DNA of 64,000 nt, from assembly GCA_016508695.1 (NCBI GenBank), contig VNKQ01000006.1, positions 186,001-250,000 of the forward strand, given 5' to 3'. Position 1 is the stretch's first letter. Every line of letters starts with the position of its first letter. The notes under the pieces were generated by a model, which was given only the letters and a program-made list of their open reading frames with translations, was not told where the DNA came from and did not search any database. Made by a program: the position numbers and the translations under genes. This DNA comes from Hyphodiscus hymeniophilus. Its lineage: Eukaryota; Ascomycota; Leotiomycetes; Helotiales; Hyphodiscaceae. Below, piece after piece: positions 58,321-64,000 of this stretch.

Positions 58321-59367
58321 TCTGGAAGCTTGTGAATTCGTACCAAGGGCTGGGATTGGGGAATGGGGAATGGGACACGCACATGTATCATAGCACTTCC
58401 GTAGGTAGCATTAGTGGTGCTTCGTTTCTAAAAGTCATCTTTCACGAAAGCTCAGCTGCTCACTAGGTGACCACATCATGCGCGGTTTCGACACACGAGG
58501 TGACATATATTTTTGGCAAATGTATCAGCTAACCATCAGCCATCATGCTCGCGGATCGAGCGCTGAAAGATGCGGAATACCAAATGAGGTGAGATTTCAA
58601 GCCGATTTCCAAGCAGTGTTTCACAAAGCAAAACAATGTGTTGATGATTTTAACTTTTTTTTATTTCTATCATCCACTGTATCTATCGACTGCCATGCAG
58701 TCATTGTGCCTGACGCTCCTTAATCTTCATCTGATCTCATGAGCCCGTCCTCAACGCTATAAACATACAATACTGTCATACACATAGTTCATCCGTGTTT
58801 CGTCCATCCGGGGCTTCTTAACCCAGGCACGTTTATGTGCAGCCCTAAGCATGCATGCAATGTATATCAAAGACGAACGACCAACCCAAGCCCAGTGCAG
58901 ACCGCGCAGAACGTTTAAAATAAATATAACTCCCCAAAGAAAACCCAAATCGCTCGCAAATGCATTTTTCTTTTTTTCGCAGTCAAAGGTCACAGTCACA
59001 GGCCATACAACAGTCCATTTCGTGGTTGATAGACAGCTGGTCATCAAGCCAATCAAATCAAGAGCTCAATGCTCCTTCACTAGTTTGTCACCCACACGCA
59101 AATTGAGGCTCGCCGGAGGCCAAATGCACAAATTGTACTCGAAAGTTGTTGCAAGAGGACAATTTCGTGACAATCAGCAGCTGGACCTCACCAATTGTAG
59201 CGACTCGTCGCCGCAGGATCGAGAGGCGTAGATTTCCTTGGGAACCCAATGCAGGTAACACGACTTTCCAATCGCATGGCCTCTGAACTCGGGCTTGGCG
59301 TACGAATACACCTTGCTGAAGTCACACGGCCGACGCTGGAAACTATTTCTCGGTAATTCCGTGGCAC
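58321..59367. other. Convergent intergenic region
   Basis: About 1 kb between the stops of the HAM1-like and nucleotidyltransferase genes. Only short open frames are seen, and no repeat. Confidence 0.4.
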
Positions 59368-62300
59368 CTAACCTCCTTTCCGTTCGGAGTCTCTGATGGG
59401 TTGCTTCTCAATTTGCGGCTGGCCATTCGGCGAACTCTTCTCTGAAGCGCCTTTTTTTCTGCCCTTTGATATCTTTTGCCAACTCCCTGGACTACCCTCA
59501 CTTTTGACAGCTCTCGTATGGCCGTTTACTTTGAGCTCTTCCGAAGGTTGCTTTGGTTGGTTCGTACTCACAGGCCCGAGCTTGGAGAGTGGAAACGAAG
59601 ATTCCAACCTTCCTTCCTTGTCTTTGCTGTTGGATCTTTTAAGCTTCCGGTCTATGGTTGGTTCAAATTTACGATTCGCTGTCGGTGACGGGGTTCGGAT
59701 TTCATAAACGGGAGACAAAAGTGGGGCGTCCTCTCGCAGAATGTCACGGCCATCGCCTTGTCCTGAACCAATGTCGAGCGGCGACATGCCTCCATTTTGA
59801 GCTTGACGGGCTAAGCGGTTACGGGTGTTTGGTGATAGACGAAGTGCGCCATTGGTGTCATGACCAAAACCATTGGGCGTACTCAGTTGAGGTGGCGATA
59901 CACCTTTGGTAACAGGTGGGCTCGTGTAGATGGGTGCAGAGTCATCCACGAGGGATGTTGACCCGTTAACCACCATCGGCTCAACTCGTCCTTCAGTACG
60001 TGCGTCGGTTGGGGTTATTTGCCCAGCAAGTTCTTGATCATGGGACAAGTCACTTTCGGCCAAGGAGAGGTGGGAGCTTGATTCCATCGACCCAAAGGCT
60101 GCATCGCTACTGTGTTCCTCGGAAGCAGAGCTCTCATCCACCGATCTCCGCCAGTTGGGTATCGATATGCCAGTCGAACTTGACCCGTTGACAACTAATG
60201 GGCCTTGATTACTGAAGGTACGAAGACTGTTCGTCGACACGCCATGCTGGGATGGCACGGCAGTGATGGGAGCGGAATAGGCACCGTACGACAGCGAGCG
60301 TTCATGTCCTAGAGGAGAAGGCGACCGAGATGGACGATTCAAACGGTCGAAGAATGATTGAGGCATGTGATCTGTCGATAATCTCCGCCGGCCATGCTGA
60401 GCTTGCAGGTCGCCAAAAGTGGGAATCTTAGGCACAACTGGCTCACTACGCATTGGAGGAGGACCCACGTAGTAACCCAGGTACTCCGTCTTCTCTTCAG
60501 GAGCAACTACCGAAATCGATTCGGCGGGCGTATCAAAGCCAGATTCCGAATTCTCATCTGCTGCAATAAAATTCGGCACTCCATTGGGTTGCACGTGCTG
60601 AGAATATATGCCAAGCCCAGAACTTACCGTCCCCGCTCCTGGCACCAACAATTGTGAGGGTACCGAACGTGCCGCTGGCTGAGAATGCGAACGTAACGAG
60701 CTATTTGACTGCACGCCTGAGCCATTTGTGACTGACGACCTGTGGATGCTTCGTCTCAGCTCCGGTGTGGCGGAAGTCATCGACGGCGATGGCGGATTGG
60801 TACTGGAACTTTGCCACGGGTACGCCATCGATCCTGGGTTGTATTGCATTGGATTGAGTGGATAGAAGTAATATTCGGGACGAATTGGAGCTGTAAGTGG
60901 TGGCTGATCGAACGAGTTTGTACGATTTCGGTCATTTGCCTGCTGAGTGGCGATGCTATTCCCCCGAGATCGACTTTGAGATTGAGCATAGGCCAGATTT
61001 TGACCGTGGCCTTGCATGTAAATTTGCGATTGATGAAGCAATTGCTGTCGAAGATTGTTCTCCTGTGCTTGCAAGACTGAATATGTCTGGTACAAATCAT
61101 TGTGTAGCTGTGCTTGTGCCTGAACTTGCAACCAGTGTTCTTGAGCTCCGATATTATGAGGCAGTGAGGGTATATATCCTTGATTGGGATCAAAAGCCCC
61201 ACTTGAAGCACGCCGATTGCTGTGGTTGTTATTGCGCTGACTTCTGTTGCCCCGATGTCCACCGCCTCTGCCTCTGCTTGAAGAATTCGAATTGGACTGC
61301 GAAGCGCTTCGTATTATAGCTGGCTTCGATTTGACGGCTGCTGGCCGTTCTCGATTTGGCTTCTCCTCCTTTGGAAACTCATATTGCTCGCAGCATTCTT
61401 CAAGTTTCCCGACAGAAATCAAATCGAAAGCCCGCCGTAGTTCCGTATGCAGCCCACGAAACGACGTATCGTCAGCAGTGTTGCCGAGATTTCTACCAAT
61501 ATTGAAAGGCTCCTCGACGCACAGAGCGTTATTGTTGGTGATGTGCCATCTCTTCTCAACTTTCGAAATTTGTCTTCCACTCCGCACCGAGATGACCAAC
61601 TTGTCGTAATCAAATTCGTGGCTATAGAATCTGAAGAAGCTGAAAAGAAGTCCTCCTAGGGGTTCTTCATTCTTTTGCCCAAAGTTCCGTAACGCATTCA
61701 GATCATCCGCAAAAGCACTTTCCACACCGTCTTTGGGCGGAAGCTTCATATGTGGGCGTTGGTGAAGCGCTGGAAGAACCGGGGGCTTTCGAGTCTGAAG
61801 GAAGTTGATGATCATGCATATCCAAGTGTACGAACTAAGCGTCCCACCAAAAGCTTGAAAGAAATTAGATGTTTTGTTAAATATATGGGAATGGCCTGCT
61901 TACCTGCATCGTTCACTATCCTTCGCTTGGTCCAATGTTTGATAATCATGGCCAAAGGTCGTACCCGCGGGTCGATTTCAATGTACGTCTTGATCATCCG
62001 GGTGTTTTCCAGAGCTAGTGTATTATTGACGTTCATGTCGCATGCAAGGCCTAGCTCTGGATCGAATATCTTGACAATTGGAACCTTAGCCGTGGACACG
62101 CAGATGACATTGGTCATTCCACCTAATTTCCAGTTAGCATTGTCATAGGAGATTAACATCCTTCTCACTCTTTGCCAGAAGGTCTGCAATCATGCAAACC
62201 CCCTCCAGCTCCTTCCAATCAGTTGTTATGCAAATGTCAACTATGCTGTGTCAGTATAGCCAAGATTGCTTGCAACTTCCACAACAACTCACCATCTGAT

Positions 62301-63286
62301 TCGTCCGTACATAGCAGATTACCAGATGACCCAAACACATGTACTCTAATGTCATGCCCAGGCCACTCTGAATTGAACAACTGCTCTAATTTCTCCACAA
62401 GTCTTCTTCTATTCTTTTCACCCTGTGGAGTGGGCAGTAGCCGATCGTAGAGCTCGCGCATATCAGTGGTCAAATCCCTCTCCTCATCTTCTGAAAGCCT
62501 GCTCTTGACATCCGCCAGGTTAAGCCTCTCGAGTCTCTCGCTCCCTAAGCTATAAGGCATCCGCCGTCTCGTATGTGCCATGGCGGTCTCGAAATGACAT
62601 CCTCCACGAAGCGGCGGTATTTGCGGCCGTGACGAAGGGAGTGTGATATTTGACTCGGAATATGCTGACCGTGGAGAATGATTGTTCGCCGCAGTTGGTG
62701 AGGGTTCTCGAGACTCGAAGGAGAATTTCCGGGCATGCTGATGGGGCGTTGAAGGAACAGAGCTTGACTGCTGAGAGATTGTCGTGTTCTGATGTTGGGC
62801 GAGAGGTCGCAGGGGGAGCTGACCTGACAAATCCAGTTTCTTGCCCGGCATCGTGGGAGGGGATTCCTTCTCTGTTATGAGCGCGCGCTCACCTTTACTG
62901 TATTTACGTGCTTCCTTATTCCCATGACCACCCCGAGCAGATGATTTGTTACTTCTTGTCGTATTGCCGCTACTTGAGCCGGATCGTGAACCAGGCACAG
63001 CCTGAATGTGTTCTGTAGACAACAGGGGCGGAAGTGGCGACGTCTGTATTCGTGAAGTCCTGCCAGACGCTATAAGCTTGTTGTAATGGGCAAGTTGGTT
63101 TTGATGAAATGCCTGGTGCGGAAGGAGGATAGGCAGGAGGTCGAGTTGTGTCGGAAGTTGAAGTGGTGCAGTATTCGGCGAGGGATTGGATGGGGCGTCT
63201 GCGAGAGTGTTGCGCCGAACGAGTCGCGACCACTGTGCAGATTGATATTGATGCTGAGAATTACCAGTGGAAGGCTGGCCCTCCAT
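59368..63286 (-). CDS. Cid1/Trf4-type poly(A)/poly(U) nucleotidyltransferase
   Basis: Four exons on the minus strand: 63286-62290, 62240-62169, 62122-61904 and 61853-59368, about 1257 residues. Introns of 46-50 bases join in phase. A disordered Ser/Gln-rich leader of about 220 residues precedes the catalytic core. The core has FGSSGNLL with the metal-binding dyad Asp332/Asp334 in SDVD, a third Asp at about 385 (ACDMNVNN), IKHWTKRRIVNDA and GGTLSSYTWICMIINFLQ. The PAP-associated domain follows (GGLLFSFFRFYSHEFDYDKLVISVRSG, shown in part). A very long Ser/Asn/Pro-rich tail of over 600 residues contains RG repeats (SRGRGGGHRG) and Gln-rich stretches. This is a noncanonical RNA terminal nucleotidyltransferase. 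Nucleotide choice (A versus U) and the Cid1, Cid12 or Cid14 subgroup cannot be settled by eye. Confidence 0.88.
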
Positions 63287-64000
63287 AAAACTCACAGATC
63301 CAAGGTCGTGGTATGAACCTTTTGGCTTCTTCGTTCCCTACCTAGCCTTCACAGAGAAGCGAAGGAACAAGGTGATCGCTCCAGGCGCGAATCCACATAT
63401 ATTTGCACGGCGAATGGCAGTCAATCCCTATGTAGAGAAGTGTTGGACGGTACGGAGAGGGAATGACTGAGGAGTGTTTTTGGAGGGTGTACCCCTTCTG
63501 GAGACAGCGACGTTGGTAGGGTTCGTGATGGGCGTGGGCGCTGATCTGAGGGCAGGCGAAGGCGAATTGGTGAAGGTGAGATGTCGTCTCGTATATCTAC
63601 GAGCCCGTCGATGAACATAAGATGCCACAGGATGTTAGCCGTTGGAAAGAGGAGGTGCTGGAAGTGCTTTGTTCTTCAGTCCACAATTATTACGGGGGAC
63701 GTGATGGGAAGGCCTGAGGTTAAGGATAGTCGAGAATCGCGCTAAGCAGGGCAAGAACACGGGCAGATGTCTCCCAGGGGCTCTTTCCAAAGCTGTGCTG
63801 TTTCGCAGCACAGCAGAGACTCCTCGATGCTGAGATGGGGCCAAGTCCTCGAGACAGGCTGAACGGTTCAGGCGTGAGTGGGGAGTATATTCTCTCAAAC
63901 TAAGATTCATTCTCAAGCGGATGTTTATCCGCCACATGTGGACAACATCTTCTTTGTATTCTCTGAACCAATGACAAGCCATTGGTGAAGTATCCACGCA
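63287..64000. other. Upstream region of nucleotidyltransferase gene
   Basis: About 700 bases up to the window edge. It holds the promoter of the minus-strand nucleotidyltransferase gene and perhaps a first exon. No separate gene is supported. Confidence 0.4.

Noticed and set aside
1..64000. tRNA genes, rRNA genes or CRISPR arrays
   Set aside because: No convincing A-box/B-box pair with an acceptor stem was found. The few GGTTCGA-like sites lack the rest of the B box, and there are no spaced identical repeats.

Overview
The window looks like ordinary nuclear chromosome from a filamentous ascomycete (Pezizomycotina; the protein families and intron style suggest Leotiomycetes, but that assignment is inference). 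Most genes are split by 45-65 bp introns with GTAAGT-like donors, CTAAC/CTGAC branch sites and AG acceptors. There are no operons, ribosome binding sites, tRNAs, rRNAs, CRISPR arrays or recognisable transposon genes. I modelled 21 protein-coding genes. Splice sites were chosen because phase and protein family continuity agree across each junction.

Left part (0-18.5 kb), accessory in character: a fragment-like Cys-rich protein; a DUF6594 membrane protein; a protein with a retropepsin-like Asp-Thr-Gly domain; a sugar-porter MFS transporter divergently paired with an M81/MlrC-type metallopeptidase; a larger fungal C2H2/zinc-ribbon protein related to the first gene; a six-helix membrane protein; two small adjacent hypothetical proteins that both end in a CaaX prenylation box; and an allantoate-permease-type MFS transporter.

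Middle (18.5-30.6 kb): about 12 kb without a supportable gene. It leads into a MedA/Acon-3-like developmental regulator with a glutamine/proline-rich N terminus (30.6-33.2 kb). The right part of the gap may be its extended promoter or leader.

Right part (34-63.3 kb), mostly housekeeping and RNA/chromatin functions: a pyridoxamine-phosphate-oxidase-like flavoprotein, a SET-domain protein, a doubtful Cys-rich small protein, a ZNFX1/Hrr1-type SF1 helicase, the SAGA subunit Spt8, two convergent Nudix hydrolases, Vms1/ANKZF1 (peptidyl-tRNA hydrolase of ribosome quality control), a HAM1-like protein and a large Cid1/Trf4-type nucleotidyltransferase. An Hrr1-type helicase and a Cid-type nucleotidyltransferase within 20 kb recall two of the three subunits of the fission yeast RNA-directed RNA polymerase complex. 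The least explained signal is the pair of small CaaX-ending genes at 14.6-16.4 kb.
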